A DNA stretch of 64,000 bases from Aptenodytes patagonicus (taxonomy: Eukaryota > Chordata > Aves > Sphenisciformes > Spheniscidae): contig NC_134952.1 of NCBI RefSeq assembly GCF_965638725.1, positions 67,671,424 to 67,735,423 of the forward strand, written 5' to 3'. The stretch's first letter is position 1, and each line of letters starts with the position of its first letter. A program made the translations under genes and the position numbers. The notes under the pieces are model-generated. The model worked only from the letters and a program-made list of their open reading frames with translations. It had not been told where the DNA came from and ran no database searches. Of the stretch, positions 11,436 to 23,428 are shown piece by piece.

Positions 11436-12007
11436 TGTCGTGGTTTAACCTCAGTCGGCAACTGAGCACCACACAGCCCCTCGCTCACTGCCCCCCCGGT
11501 GGGATGGGGGAGAGAATTGGAAGAGTAGAAGTGAGAAAAACTCGTGGGTTGAGATAAAAACAGTTTAATAATTGAAATAAAATAATGACGACAACAACAA
11601 CAACAACAATAATAATGTAATAATGATAATACACAAAGCAAGTGATGCACAATGCAATTGCTCACCACCCGCTGACTGATGCCCAGCCAGTCCCCAAGCA
11701 GCGGCCCCCCTGGCCAGCTTTCCCCCAGTTTATGTACTGAGCATGACGTCACATGGTATGGAATGTCCCTTTGGCCAGTTTGGGTCAGCTGTCCTGGCTG
11801 TGCCCCCTCCCAGCTCCTTGTGCACCTCCAGCCTTCTCAGTCGGTAGAGCATGGGAAGCTGAAAAGTCCTTGACTAGTGTAAGCACTACTTAGCAACAAC
11901 TATAACCTCGGTGTGTTATCAACATTGTTCTCATACTAAACCCTAAACACAGCACTGTACCAGCTACTAGGAAGGAAATTAACTCTATCCTTGCCGAAAC
12001 CAGGACA
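11436..12007 (-). mobile_element. Solo LTR of an avian endogenous retrovirus, copy 1
   Basis: A 572-bp element with TG...CA ends: TGTCGTGGTTTAAC at the left and GAAACCAGGACA at the right, flanked by the 5-bp duplication TCTAC. Promoter signals place it on the minus strand: a TATA-like TACATAAA (11729-11736), a perfect CRE TGACGTCA just upstream (11744-11751) and ATTAAA as a polyadenylation signal (11564-11569). An ACA/ATA-rich microsatellite lies at 11582-11633. No gag, pol or env remains, so it is a solo LTR left by recombination. The 5-bp duplication fits ERV classes that use 5-bp staggers; I have not assigned a named family. Confidence 0.9.
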
Positions 12008-12012
12008 TCTAC
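12008..12012. repeat. Target-site duplication of LTR 1 (right)
   Basis: TCTAC, the partner of 11431-11435. Confidence 0.8.
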
Positions 12013-12035
12013 TCATCTCAGGATTTGACATGTAT

Positions 12036-12041
12036 TTTATT
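12036..12041 (-). terminator. Possible polyadenylation signal for the 12255-12437 exon
   Basis: AATAAA on the minus strand, about 215 bp beyond the stop codon of the candidate terminal exon and just outside LTR 1. AATAAA is common by chance in AT-rich DNA, so the link is weak alone. Confidence 0.3.
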
Positions 12042-12254
12042 TTAAATGAAAGAAGAATCAGGCAATAAAAAAATTATCCAAATGCTGAAATTGGCAGCAA
12101 TAAAACTGGCATTTTATCAAATATAACCAAACTTATCTGTGACTAGTAAAGCATTTAAAACATATTCAGTATTTCAGCTACTTACATAAACTTTGACTGC
12201 ATATTATAGAAGCCATCCTATTGTGGTTCCCAGGTATAACACAGTTATTTGAAT

Positions 12255-12437
12255 TCATTCCTTGGGCAGTTCTTCAAAGGGCCAGTTTCCAGTAGTTTCC
12301 CCATTACTGGCAGAATCTGAAGGCACTGAAGAAATCCCGATGAAGATAGCTGACCACATTGCATCAGAACTGATGCAACTTAGCTGACTGACTTCTGCAG
12401 AGCTACGTTCACTTGCAAGAGAACTAAGCTCTGGTCC
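12255..12437 (-). CDS. Candidate terminal coding exon of an unidentified minus-strand gene
   Basis: On the minus strand, an acceptor-like TTTTGCTTTTATAACAG ends at 12438 and is followed by 60 open codons and a TGA. The peptide starts GPELSSLASERSSAEVSQ and ends TGNWPFEELPKE. It is serine-rich, with no clear membrane segment or motif. GC content is higher than on either side, and an AATAAA lies 215 bp downstream. I do not recognise the protein. A gene ending here could start in the CpG island at 21-22.8 kb, divergent from LRBA, where the minus strand shows good splice donors. I found no connecting exons between. A 61-codon open frame is not rare by chance, so this remains a hypothesis. Confidence 0.3.
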   Translation of the reverse strand, partial: GPELSSLASERSSAEVSQLSCISSDAMWSAIFIGISSVPSDSASNGETTGNWPFEELPKE

Positions 12438-12439
12438 CT

Positions 12440-15400
12440 GTTATAAAAGCAAAATGTCAGGGAGGAAGGGTCAGAGACAGACTTCAGAAATTTCTCCTGA
12501 GGAGAATCAGTTATTTCAACTCTCCACTTTAAACCTCAACTCAGTAATATTCTTCCCTGCATTGTGGGTTTTCCATGGGGATCTCCCAGTTTGTTGAAGG
12601 AGTAACCAGGCTTGAGAGGCAATGCTTGAAGGTGGTATAGCAACATGTCAAACCCCTTTTGTCCACATTATAAATTCAACTGCCTAGGAGGAAACCACCT
12701 CATGACTTGGAGCACTTTAGGACAAACATTAATAATAACAAATTCTAATTGGTCATTATTGCTTGAACAGAAAATATCAGATTTCATTTTCACCAGGAGG
12801 AAATGAAAATGTCATGCACTGTAATATGACAAGCATGGAATTTACAGTAGTGATATGTACTTGTAATTACCTTTATATGTGTAAATGCACAAAAAGCAGA
12901 ACACCAGAGAGGCCGTTTTACAACAGATTTAATCAAGAGAACATCTACGTCTCCTCATAAACTTACTTAACCAACTTTGAAAAAAGAATGGAGTTGATTA
13001 GACAGGTTAATGGGGTGATGTCTTTATAAATGACAGATGGCCACGTTAGAACAGAAAGTTGTTCACTCTCCATTTTTTATTTTATTTTACTTATGAGACT
13101 ATTTTACTATTTTTTTACTTATGAAAGCATTGCTCATACATTTTTGATTAGCAGTGGTTCACTGGAAAAAAAAAAGCAATTTCCAATGGAACTGAACTTT
13201 TAACTGGATGGATGTTGTCATTATGCTTAAGTGGCAATAATCAAAACTAAAATACAAAATGAATTTTTTGGAATTCCAGGTCCTTATAAACATCCTGACC
13301 TCCCCGCATTGGCCTGCAAATGGAGAAAAGTGCTTACAGATTTGCAAGCTCATAACAACATAACAAAGGAATGGAACATGAAGAAGAAAGCTAGCTTTGT
13401 TATGATAAAGGGAACCCATTAGTGGTGAATTTGACAGAGTAATTAAAAAATTAGAATTCAAAAAAGGCAAGAGTCTTAATTAAGAATAATAAAAAATATT
13501 ATTATAATGCAACGTTAGCTATACTTGAAAAAAAAAATCCTCCTTGGGCATAATGAGTTTACCTCAGAATTATCGAAGTGTAGCATGTGGAATAGCCTAG
13601 ATTGTTCATCTTCCCTCAGATATATGAGGTATCTGGAAGTGGATCACACATACAGCGTTAACCGAAGGAGGGTTCACTAAGGACCTGTACAAAGATCTCT
13701 GGTAGCGTGCTCTGGGGACCCTGGCCAGGCCTGAAGAGGAGGAAGTGCAATAGCTGAAGTTGCTGTTGAAAGCCACCATCGCAGCAGCAGCAGCTCTTGG
13801 CTCCTTCCTGGATGGCATGCTGCTCGGCAATGGTCTGTGTGCTGCTATTTGTGAAGCTCTTTCTAAAGATTTCCAGTGCCTACTCGGTTGTTAGATAATC
13901 ACAATTGTGCGATTATTTCTGCAACATTCTCCCATCTCTCTTCTTCTCCCATATGAAAAAAGACCATTCCTAAATGGACCAGAAATAAAGAAAAGATGAT
14001 GTGCATTGCTAACCTTCTATTCTTTTTTCCTCCTCCTCTGGCATTTTTCACTGATCTGAAGTGTACAGCTTCTTCATCTGATGCAGTTCCTATTGAACAT
14101 CTCTCTAGACTTCCAGACATGAATTTGAAAACCAAAGTGTCCCAGGAATATTTTCTCTTGAAAGTTGCTGTGTGAATTTAGAATTTCTGAGAAGCACTAG
14201 GCTAAGTTTTGAAAAAACTCTAGATCTTTGGGGCCTTTTTGCATTTATCAGGATTGTAGTACCAGTGCAGTGAAACATCCTTAAGTACGTATGTGAAACT
14301 CTGCAGCAGATAGCAGTACTGAAAGATAATTCTAGATACTCAGTCAGGACAATGTGGCTGAAGTGTATCAGAGTCTGGCTCAGAATTTTTGCAAGTTTTC
14401 CAAGTGCTAGCATACTGCTGATTTTTTTAATAAAGTACAATAGCATAATACAAGTTTAATTTCATTTATCTGCACATATGCAAATCGATAGTTTCCATGA
14501 TGGTGGCTAATCCTCATTAACGGAAACAGATCAGCTTATCTCTTAGGTAGGTGAGCAGGTGGCTGGCAGCTGCAGAGATATAGTGGTCTAGCTTTTACTA
14601 GTAACACTATAATCAACAGTTTTAGGTGATAATTTGCCATCATATTTAAGTCACTACACAACTCATTTGACTTGTCCCACAATTCACCTCTTATTAACAT
14701 AAAGAAAATAAATTTCACAGAGAGTATTCATCTAGGTAATAGCCGTGACTGGCTTTGTGTTCCGTATTGGCATTTCCAGCAGATTAATTGCTGTAACATC
14801 AGTAGCACCACTTATCAATGTATTACCATCTGGTCAAGTTTTACCAAACTAAGATGGACATAATGCCATGGAAATTGTTTAGATCTACCTTTGCCCAATT
14901 AATTTCTTAAGTTCAGTCAAAATTTTACTGTGTACTAATACCACAGCCAACCCCTGCTGCCAGATTCCAAGTTTTCTCCAGAGCTCCTATTTGCCCCAGA
15001 GTTAGCTAGATGCTCACAGCATTTTGAGGTGGAGGTACGATTTTTTTTATTTCAGTTGGTGCTAACTGGAGTAATCGGATCAGTGGTAGATCTCTGGTTT
15101 CATAAATGTAGTGGGGATAGGATGTAGGGGATAATATAGAAATATAGAAAGGATTATGCAAAAGATTTGTATCTTCCCAAAATACTAACTTCCACAGCGC
15201 CTGCGGCTTAACAGTAAGCTACTGTCTTCCAGCACCTGGCTGCCTTGCAAAGTAGTCAGTTTGAGTGCCTTGATATGCAAAATACCACAGCTGATCTATT
15301 CAGACAGTCCTTGATGTTTATTGTGATTTCTTAAAGTAAGTAAATACATAAAGTAAATACATAAAAGAATGTTCCTTGGTACAAAGCTATTATAATATTC

Positions 15401-17710
15401 TAATGAAAGACACTGCAATTCAGAAAAGCCTCGTAAATGCTGCGATCTTCTAAATCTTTTCTTTCTGTTTTCATTCTGTTCCTAAAACACTGATTCCCTT
15501 GATTCTTTACTGCTCTGTATGGACTGTCTCCCTGTACACCTCCTTGCCACTGATCCCTGTTTCTATTAAAACAGTCTCTTAGTCCCCATTCCTTTCACTT
15601 TCTGCTGTTCTGTTCTCTGTTTAATTCACCTCACTATTTTGATACAGCCCCTCTCCTTCCTTCCAAAACATGAAAATCACCTCCTCTTCCTTGTCCTGCT
15701 CATCCTCCTACACACAGCCCTATGAAATTTTCTCCCTCCAACAGAGCCTCCTCCCTCTGAATCCTATACAAGTATCTCTTCAGGGGGAGCTATATTGAAA
15801 AGAAAATGAGATACATAGTAAAAAAAACGTGTGACAGATTAAAATAAAAGTTAACTAGTTAGTAGTTATAAAAGTTTCAGGTGAGCCAAAATTAATACAG
15901 CATCCAAGATGTGTAAAAGCTATTTAAAAAGAAGAAAAACAAATACAGCATAAATTCTCGGAGACACCCCCCCCGCCCTGCCTTTTTTTTCTTTTCTTTT
16001 TGTGTAGCCACCAGTTGCTGCACGGGCTCTGGGAAACAATGACCTAGCCGAAATCCTCAGGCTTGTCTGTTGTCTTCTAACTGTTTTTACTTCAGTGTTG
16101 TGATCCAGAGAAGTACGAAAAACCAGAGGGAGATTATACAGCTTATGTGTTTGTTACAGGAGCATCTCTAATCTTTGTAGTTGCAACTATACAATAGAGC
16201 TGAAAGACTGAAGCATCACAGTACGTACAAACAGTGAGCTCTTTCCATAATGATGATGATAACAGTAATAATAATAATAATATTTCAAGTTCTTGTTACT
16301 CATTCCTTTCTGTGATGTAGCACAGGCCCATAACTGCATTTACTCCACAGATCTTAATCCAGCCTCTGTGAGAAGCGATTTGTTGGGAATTTCGAAACAT
16401 CCTCTGAGATCTTACTAGAGTTTTACACAGAAAACCTCTCATAATCCCTCTCAAAACTCTAATATGGAGCTATTTCTAGATCTTTTGCTTCTTTTGGACT
16501 CTTTATGTTCAATTCTTGCCCTCTAAATAGCAAAACTAGGTTTGGCTGGAGAGCTTGAACGGTACATGAGAAATTACTGCAGTGCGAGCTGGGTGTAACG
16601 AGGTGGGTGGGTACAGCTGCTGCAGGGCCGGGAGCAGCTGCTTCCACGAGCTCACAGAATCCTTTGGGTCCAGCACAGCAAGGCAGGTAAGCGCAGGCTC
16701 AAGGCCGCCTCACTCCAGCACACTCTGCAAGCGTACAGATATCTGATCTGATGAATATGGCATTTAAACTCAGGTTTCGGTGAATAGGGCCTTAGTGAAG
16801 AAACATGATTTGTAGCATCTTCTGTATGCTAATGTCATATGTCTTTGTTTTGCCCAAACACAGCTGTAGGGTTTACTACCAAAGCAGAAAACAAAATAAA
16901 CGTCTTATAGTGCTGCCAGAAACTGGATCCTTAAGAGGACTTTCACAACAATTACACCTTTTAGTATGAATGAGAGAGTGGAAAAAAGGCTAACAAAATA
17001 AGGGTATATGACTCAAAAGTAAGTACTCATTAAAAATAGTGCACAATGAGTTGTTTCATAAGTTTATTCGGAATTTGCTGTGGTAAAAGGTCGTATTTCC
17101 TTTGATGGAGATGAGATATTTCCTGACATGGCTTGGATACTGTCAGGAATTACACTGACATTTTGAAGATCCTTTCTAAGCTAAAGGAACCAAAGAAATG
17201 AGCTAAAGCAGCTTCTTCAGCTCAGTACCAGCATAATTTCCTTACAGAATGGAAATGCATTTTCTAATGCCACCTAGCTGAGACTCATTAAGCATTCATT
17301 TATTAATTCAGTGCTTTTAAAAACACTGATAGCAGCAATCCACCAATCATGCACACGTGATGCAGACAAATGAAGAGATGTACTGATTACAAGAGTAAAA
17401 TTCACCATATGCATTTTAAAAAATACATTATAAAAAAGTAAAATTCTACATTATAAAAATGCACTTAAGTACGTTTTAAAAAATAAAATAATACCATCTA
17501 ACATGTACGGCAAAAGCCTTCACATCTAATCAAAAGAAAACTTCCTCTTTAGGCAAGGCTAATCTTTATTCTGGGATTACATTGCTCTCTTGAAGTATTA
17601 TGTTCTCTGTAGAAACAGAGAGAACCTCTCATATTTAAGGTCAACAGTATTTATAGGCAGCTTTTTTATTTGGATTTTAATTTCTAGTCAAGGATTTTTA
17701 AAGCAGCTCT
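12440..17710. other. AT-rich non-coding stretch with a few open-frame patches
   Basis: No recognised gene. Minus-strand open frames run in different frames between about 13600 and 14446. A GC-richer patch lies at 16560-16740. A pyrimidine-rich plus-strand tract lies at about 15440-15780. Small TAA/GAT repeats occur near 16250. No transposon family was identified. Confidence 0.45.
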
Positions 17711-17711
17711 T

Positions 17712-17971
17712 AATCATAGAATCACAGGATCATTTAGGTTGGAAAAGACCTTTAAGATCATCAAGTCCAACTGTTAACCTAGCACTGCCAAGTCCATGTC
17801 CCTAAGCACCACGTCTACACATCTTTTAAATACCTCCAGGGATGGGGACTCAACCACTTCCCTGGGCAGCCTGTTCCAGTGCTTGACAACCCTTTTGTTG
17901 AAGAAATTTTTCCTAATATCCGATCTAAACCTCCCCTGGCGCAACTTGAGGCCATTTCTTCTCATCCAATG
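17712..17971 (-). mobile_element. CR1 3' fragment
   Basis: The left edge shows the CR1 3' end in reverse (AATCATAGAATCACAGGATC). It is followed by the same 3' UTR and ORF2-end blocks as the copy at 3427, for example CCTGGGCAGCCTGTTCCAGT. It is 5'-truncated after about 260 bp. A short minus-strand frame keeps [20 protein letters not shown]. Confidence 0.92.
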
Positions 17972-18414
17972 CTCAAGATCAAGGAGTACTTTGTCATAAA
18001 AAGTTATAAAATTATATATTATTTCTTTTCCCTCATTTTGCTTAAAGGCAGAGTATTTTATTGCTAAAATGTACTTAATTCAAAACTTCTTCTGATATTG
18101 CTGGGTGTCACAAGGCCCCCCCAAAACCCCAACAAAACTGAACACATCAATTTAGTTGGACTGTGTGAGCAGAAGGAAGTTATGAGTTATTATGGACACT
18201 TGCTTTCTTACCCTACATTAATGGGTTTTTTTTACGTAAAAGATCTGATCTCTGAGCCCTGTTCAGATTTAGCTGCAGCAATTAAAAAGGTTAATGATGC
18301 CAGCTGCCAAAAATTACTCTTCTTGCAATAGATGCAACGAAGCTGGCAGTGGGTCTGCTCCTTAGCTGCTAAACTTCACTCCCCCCACTAGCTGTTAATG
18401 CACATTGAAAAGAT

Positions 18415-18620
18415 ACCCCTGGGGTCTTCTCTCCCCCCAGCTGAACAGTCCCAGCTCTCTCAGCCTCTCCTCCTACATCAGATGCTTGAGTCTCTTCACC
18501 ATCTTTGTGGCCCATCACAGGACCCGCTCCAGTATGCCCACGTGTCTCTTGTACTGGGGAGCCCAGAATAGGACACAGCCTCGCAGATGGGGTCCGATCA
18601 GTGCTGCAGAGAGGGTTCAG
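18415..18620 (-). mobile_element. CR1 fragment without 3' end
   Basis: Blocks such as CTGAACAGTCCCAGCTCTCT and AGGACCCGCTCCAGTATGCC correspond to CR1 ORF2 sequence seen near 3770-3950, in the same orientation but more diverged. It may be a piece of an older insertion. Confidence 0.75.
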
Positions 18621-18629
18621 AAGATTTGA

Positions 18630-20984
18630 ATAGAGCTTCTAAACCAGCACGCATGGTAATGCTTTAAACAGAAAGTATATTTTTCTTAAAATCAAGTTCA
18701 GAGACTTTACTGGTACTTTCCATAAAAATCTTATGGAGTTCGTTCCCAATCTGGGGCTTAAGTTCATTTTTAATCTATGCTTTGTGATTTTTTTGGGGGG
18801 TTGTAAGGTTTAGAGAAAACTTTGTCATTTTTTATTCCCTTAGCTCAACACTTGCGGTTTGATTGTGGAAGGCAGAACCAGCATTAGACTTGTAACCACA
18901 CTTGGGAAGCTAAGGGCAAAGGATTAAGACAGGGTTTACTCCCAATTCTCAGCTATACTTTAAATAACTTTTATCTAACGTAGTCTATTTCTCCAAATCT
19001 TGGGTGGTGGGTTTTTGGCAACTACCATGGTTGCTTGAACATAAAACCAGCCCAAATGGAGAACAGATCACCTGGAGAATTTAACCTTGGTTTTACCTGG
19101 CTGAAAAATCAAATTAAAACAATTGTCTTTGGAACCCTAAACTGTCAGTCTGCTGAACATTACCTCCCTTGACTGATGCACATACCCCACTGCCTTTAAC
19201 AATCAAGACCAGTCAAGAAGTATTTATTTATTTGTCAGAAAATATAGGAAGATCCGACGGGATTCAACGTGACAGTGCTGTCTTCACTGGCAAACTGGAT
19301 TTGCTGGCTATTAGAGTATGAAAACATCTGAAATCCATTAAGCTGGATTTTAGCAATCCATTTTCTTTTATTTATTTTGTTTCTAATGTGATATTAAAAC
19401 AAAGAAGAAAGCAGAAAAAGATTAACAACAAATGTTGTATTCTACACAGATAACAGGAGAGGCCACAAATAGCACTCATACTCCAAGTCACTAGGTACAG
19501 AAAAAATTCCAAATGTTATTTAATTTCTGCTTTTGTCTGGTGGCGGACAGCCTGATGCAGAGCTTAAAGATAAAGGCCAACCGTGGAGGCAGGCAATACT
19601 TAAAAGCAGGCAGGTAAAACTGATGTGCAAAAATGTGTATTTAGCCCGTTTAAAGGCTCAAATAAAAATTCTATCTTCCTTACAAGAGGGAAGAAAATAC
19701 TTTAGGAAACTACAGGTGACTCATAGAAAGACAGGAAATTGATCAAGCAATAGATGTGAGAAATCTAAAACATGCATAAGAAACGCTGGCATCAGGAAAC
19801 TCTAAGATTAAAATGTCAAGATTACACAGCATGTGTATAACCATACAAGCTCACTGTAGCTTCGTAGAGACTGAATGTGTCAGCATTACAGTTCTAAACA
19901 TTTCTAATTTTGACGAAGAAACTGCAGATGTTTGCTACTCAAATTAGAGATTATCATCTGTTCGTAATAATGTATGTATGTAACTAAGGGAGACGAGGAA
20001 AGAAAGGAAAAAAAGGACCGTACTCCTTTCTTAGGACTTGGAAATTCAAACAGGAAAGCAGCTATGAAATACTCTAGTCTTGACACACATTTTATAGATA
20101 AATGTAACAATGTAAGAAAATTATGTAGGAAGGGAATGGAACAAGCATTATAATAGAACATGTTCCAGAGTGTCGTTTATTTTTTGCCCAAAACCCATTG
20201 GAAATTTGATACCAACACACACAAATTATGGCATTCCCAAATCAGGCCACAGACAAGTTAAACTATTATTTAATAATAATAATATACCCAGTTAGAATAA
20301 TAGTTAATATCTAATAATTACAATCTTCTTTAGCATGCTTATCAGGAACATTGCACGTCACTTTAAAAAGCCATTTTCCAGAAAAACTGTGGTTTGATTT
20401 TGTTTGTACTTTTTTTGTGTAAACACAGTCAGGGAGGCGTACATGCAAACAATTCTGTCCCAAACATGGTGCAATATCAAGAATAAGGTGCAATTTTTAT
20501 TTCCCAGACAAAACACCTGTTGGCCTCTTTGGAGTTTCACTAGAGTCAGATTTCAAAACACTGAAATTTTTACCGATTTAAAGATTCATTCCCTTTCCCT
20601 CCACAGAATTACATAAATGACAGCTTTTTACATATCACAGAGGATGTTAAGCATATTTGTGAAGTGCTAAAATGTACATATATTTATATTAAAACGTCAA
20701 ACAAAAGGTTCCTTGCATCCGAGATAACATACACCTGTATTTGTAGCTCAAGTCACCTTAGAAGGAAGCACAGAAAGGGCACCAATTCTCGTGCTTTACA
20801 ACTACCAGGAAGCAGGACCCGCAGTTTTACGTGGAGGTTACCAATGGGATATTTAGCTAACAATTTGCATGTGCAAACGTATGCACACAATGGCAGCTAC
20901 AGTTACTGCATCCAGGGACTGGTCCCCACGTTTAAAAACGTGACTCTCCTTTCGTAGCGCACATCCAACTTATTTTCAGATGCG
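18630..20984. other. AT-rich intergenic stretch
   Basis: No gene or identifiable transposon. Short frames on both strands are near chance length. A TAA/ATA-rich tract lies at about 20265-20320. Confidence 0.45.
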
Positions 20985-22821
20985 ATTTTGTCGGTATTAG
21001 TAGCTCACCTTCACGGCACGTCCCGGCAGAAGCGGGACAGAGCGACAAGGGAAGAGCGGGATTTGAGGAGGCAGGTGCTGCGGGAACGGCGCCCGGGGCG
21101 GCGCGGAGCAGCAGCGGTGCCAAGAGGGGCACCTCGGGGCCGGGCCCAACCCGCCCGGCCCTCCCCTCCGTCCAGAGGTAGTCACAGGCTCGCTCCGCGT
21201 TGCCCGGCCGCCCCCACCACCTCAGCTCGTCCGCTCCCTTCTGACGGCCACGGCCGCCCCCGACCGAGCAACGGCCGCCGCTCGCGCAGGCCACGACCGC
21301 TTGGCGGGAAATCCCCCTTCGCCCGTGGCCCCCCGACCCGCCGCTGGGCGAGCGGAAGGGAGTTACCGCAACCGCTTACCGAACAGTTACCCGCTGGAAA
21401 TGGCCACCCCGCGGCGCGGGAGCCCGGCCGAGGGGTGGGGAGGGCAGGGCGGGGCGGGCAGGCCGCGCCTCCGCCCGCCCGTCGGGGAGGAGACCGCCCC
21501 ACTTCGGCACACGGCCCCCCTGCCAGCGGACTTCGGTACTCGGTGGGGGTTGAGGGGCGCCGGTTTTTAAACATTGCCGCCCCCTTCGCTGGGACCGGGA
21601 GGGCGTTTTGAGCGCGGGACCGCCGCCCGGGTGTGACACCAGCCCTCCGGCGGCTCGAAGGGGCCGCGTCGGACCCCGGGCCGGCCCTGTTGGGCTTTGA
21701 CGGGAGCGCCTCTTCTCGCCAGGCCGCCGAGAAACCATGTTGCTGAGAGGAACCCCCTCCAAGCCACCGCCACCGGCCAGCCCAGGGAGTGCGGCCCCCG
21801 AAACGCCTCCTCGGGGGCAAGCCCTGGGGACGCCGCAAGCCCTTCAGTAAACCGAGTTGCCTCCGACGTCAACCCGAAGCAACCAGCGTTACCTTCAAAG
21901 ACTTTTAACCTGAAAGAAGGGAGGGAGTTTTCCTCCCTCCTCTTGCACCCCTTTACCTCAGTTCGTCAAATCTGGGCGGCGTCTCGCGTGACCTATATTC
22001 TCGCCCCCTTGCGCTCCTCGGAGAGCAGCGCCTGGAGGAGGAGAAGGACGAAGGACGCCCGCCCAGGCTGGAGGTTAGGGTGGGGGAGCGGCTCACCCGC
22101 CACCCCAGGATCGCTACTGACGGGGCGCGGGGGGGCGCCCCGCCGCTCCGCTCCCCCCCCCCTGCGGCGGCATGAGCTGTAGCGGGAGCCTTTAAACCTC
22201 CTCTCCCTCCTCCTGCAAAGGCGCTACCTGCTGTGCCGCCCGCTTGCGGTTTTCCTCCGGTTTGGGGCCGTGAACGCAGAGCGCGCAGTTAGTTTCGTTC
22301 CTGCACGACGGTTCTGCCGATCGCGTATGGTTTCTTTTATTCTTAAAAAAACCCAAACAAACACCCCCCAAAAGAAAAATTGCTTCAGGAACGGTAGACT
22401 TCAAACAGTTACAGAACAGTCCAATAAAGTTTGGGACAAGTTGTCGTACACAGCGTTAGGACCAGCCGGGTCCCCACAGGCAATGAATCTCCACAGGTGA
22501 GTAGCCTCACCGAAGGCGCCCCCCGAGGAGGCGAGGCGGGGGGGGACGGAGCGGCGGGGCTGAAGCAGTTCGTGAGGCGCAGGGGAGAGGACGGAGCGCT
22601 CCCGCCTCGCCACCGCTCCGGGCGCGCGGCTCCCACACCTCCCTTCTCCCGCCCTCGCCCCGCGCGGGCGCGTGCGCCGCTCACCTGGCGCACCTGGGCG
22701 CACCTGGGCGTGCGCGAGCCGGCGGCGCCCGCCCCGCGCGGCGGCGGCCCGCCCCGCCCGCGCCCGGCCGCGCAGGCGCACGGCTCCTCGCCCGGCAGCG
22801 CTCCGGGGGCTCAGCGCTGTC

Positions 22822-22866
22822 ATGGCGGCAGAGAGCGGCAGCGTCGGCAGGAAGAGATGGGGCTAA
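22822..22866 (+). CDS. Upstream ORF 1 in the LRBA leader
   Basis: An ATG in strong context (GTCATGGCG) opens a 14-codon frame (MAAESGSVGRKRWG) and stops inside the inferred first exon. ATGGCGGC also resembles a YY1 initiator-type site, so the ATG could mark the start region itself. If transcription starts after 22822 this uORF is absent. Short uORFs of this kind usually lower translation of the main frame. Confidence 0.4.
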   Translation: MAAESGSVGRKRWG

Positions 22867-22883
22867 TCGAGACGGCGGCGTGA
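22857..22883 (+). CDS. Upstream ORF 2, overlapping uORF 1
   Basis: A second ATG in another frame overlaps the end of uORF 1 and encodes MGLIETAA before TGA. Both uORFs end well before the exon 1 donor at 23051. No further ATG occurs in the inferred exon 2 leader before the LRBA start. Confidence 0.35.
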   Translation: MGLIETAA

Positions 22884-23050
22884 AGCGGCAACGGCTGAAA
22901 CTTCAGGCGCCTTTCGGAGAGAGCGGCGGCCGGCGCTGCGCAGCCCGCCTTCCGCAGCCGGCGAGCGGGACAGAGCAGCCGCCTCCCGGCCCCGGAGCCG
23001 GGCGTCAGGGCAGCCCGCGCCCCCTCCGCGGCGGCGCCGGGCAGCGAGCG

Positions 23051-23428
23051 GTGAGTGCGAACTTGCTCGGCGGCGGGTCACTGCACCTGCCCGCGCCGGC
23101 AGCCGGGGCGGCGGCGGTACAAGGGCAGGAGCCGGAGACGCGGCAGACAAGAAGCCGGGCGGGAAGGAGGAGCGTATTCCCTTGAAGAAAAAAAAATAAA
23201 AATTAAACCCCTCACGACCGTGTTCGGAGCGCGGCTCTCACCGTGCGGCGGGTCTGCGGGGGAGCGAGGACTTCCGCGGGGAGAGGCGTGAGCGCTCCTG
23301 CGGCGGCCGTTGCCGCCTCCCCGGCGCGGGGCAGGGAACGGGGGCCGCTGGCTGGAGGTGGGACCCTCGGGCTTGTGGGGAGCGCCTGACTCTCCGCGAA
23401 TTGAAAAAGATCTCGTGTTGTCCTTCAG
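23051..23428 (+). other. LRBA: Inferred 5'-UTR intron of LRBA
   Basis: The donor GAGCG|GTGAGT at 23050/23051 is strong. The acceptor TGTTGTCCTTCAG ends at 23428. A second, pyrimidine-rich acceptor (GGTTTCCTCAG) ends at 23551 and would give a shorter exon 2 leader. A non-coding first exon followed by an exon with the start codon matches my understanding of mammalian LRBA. Confidence 0.6.
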
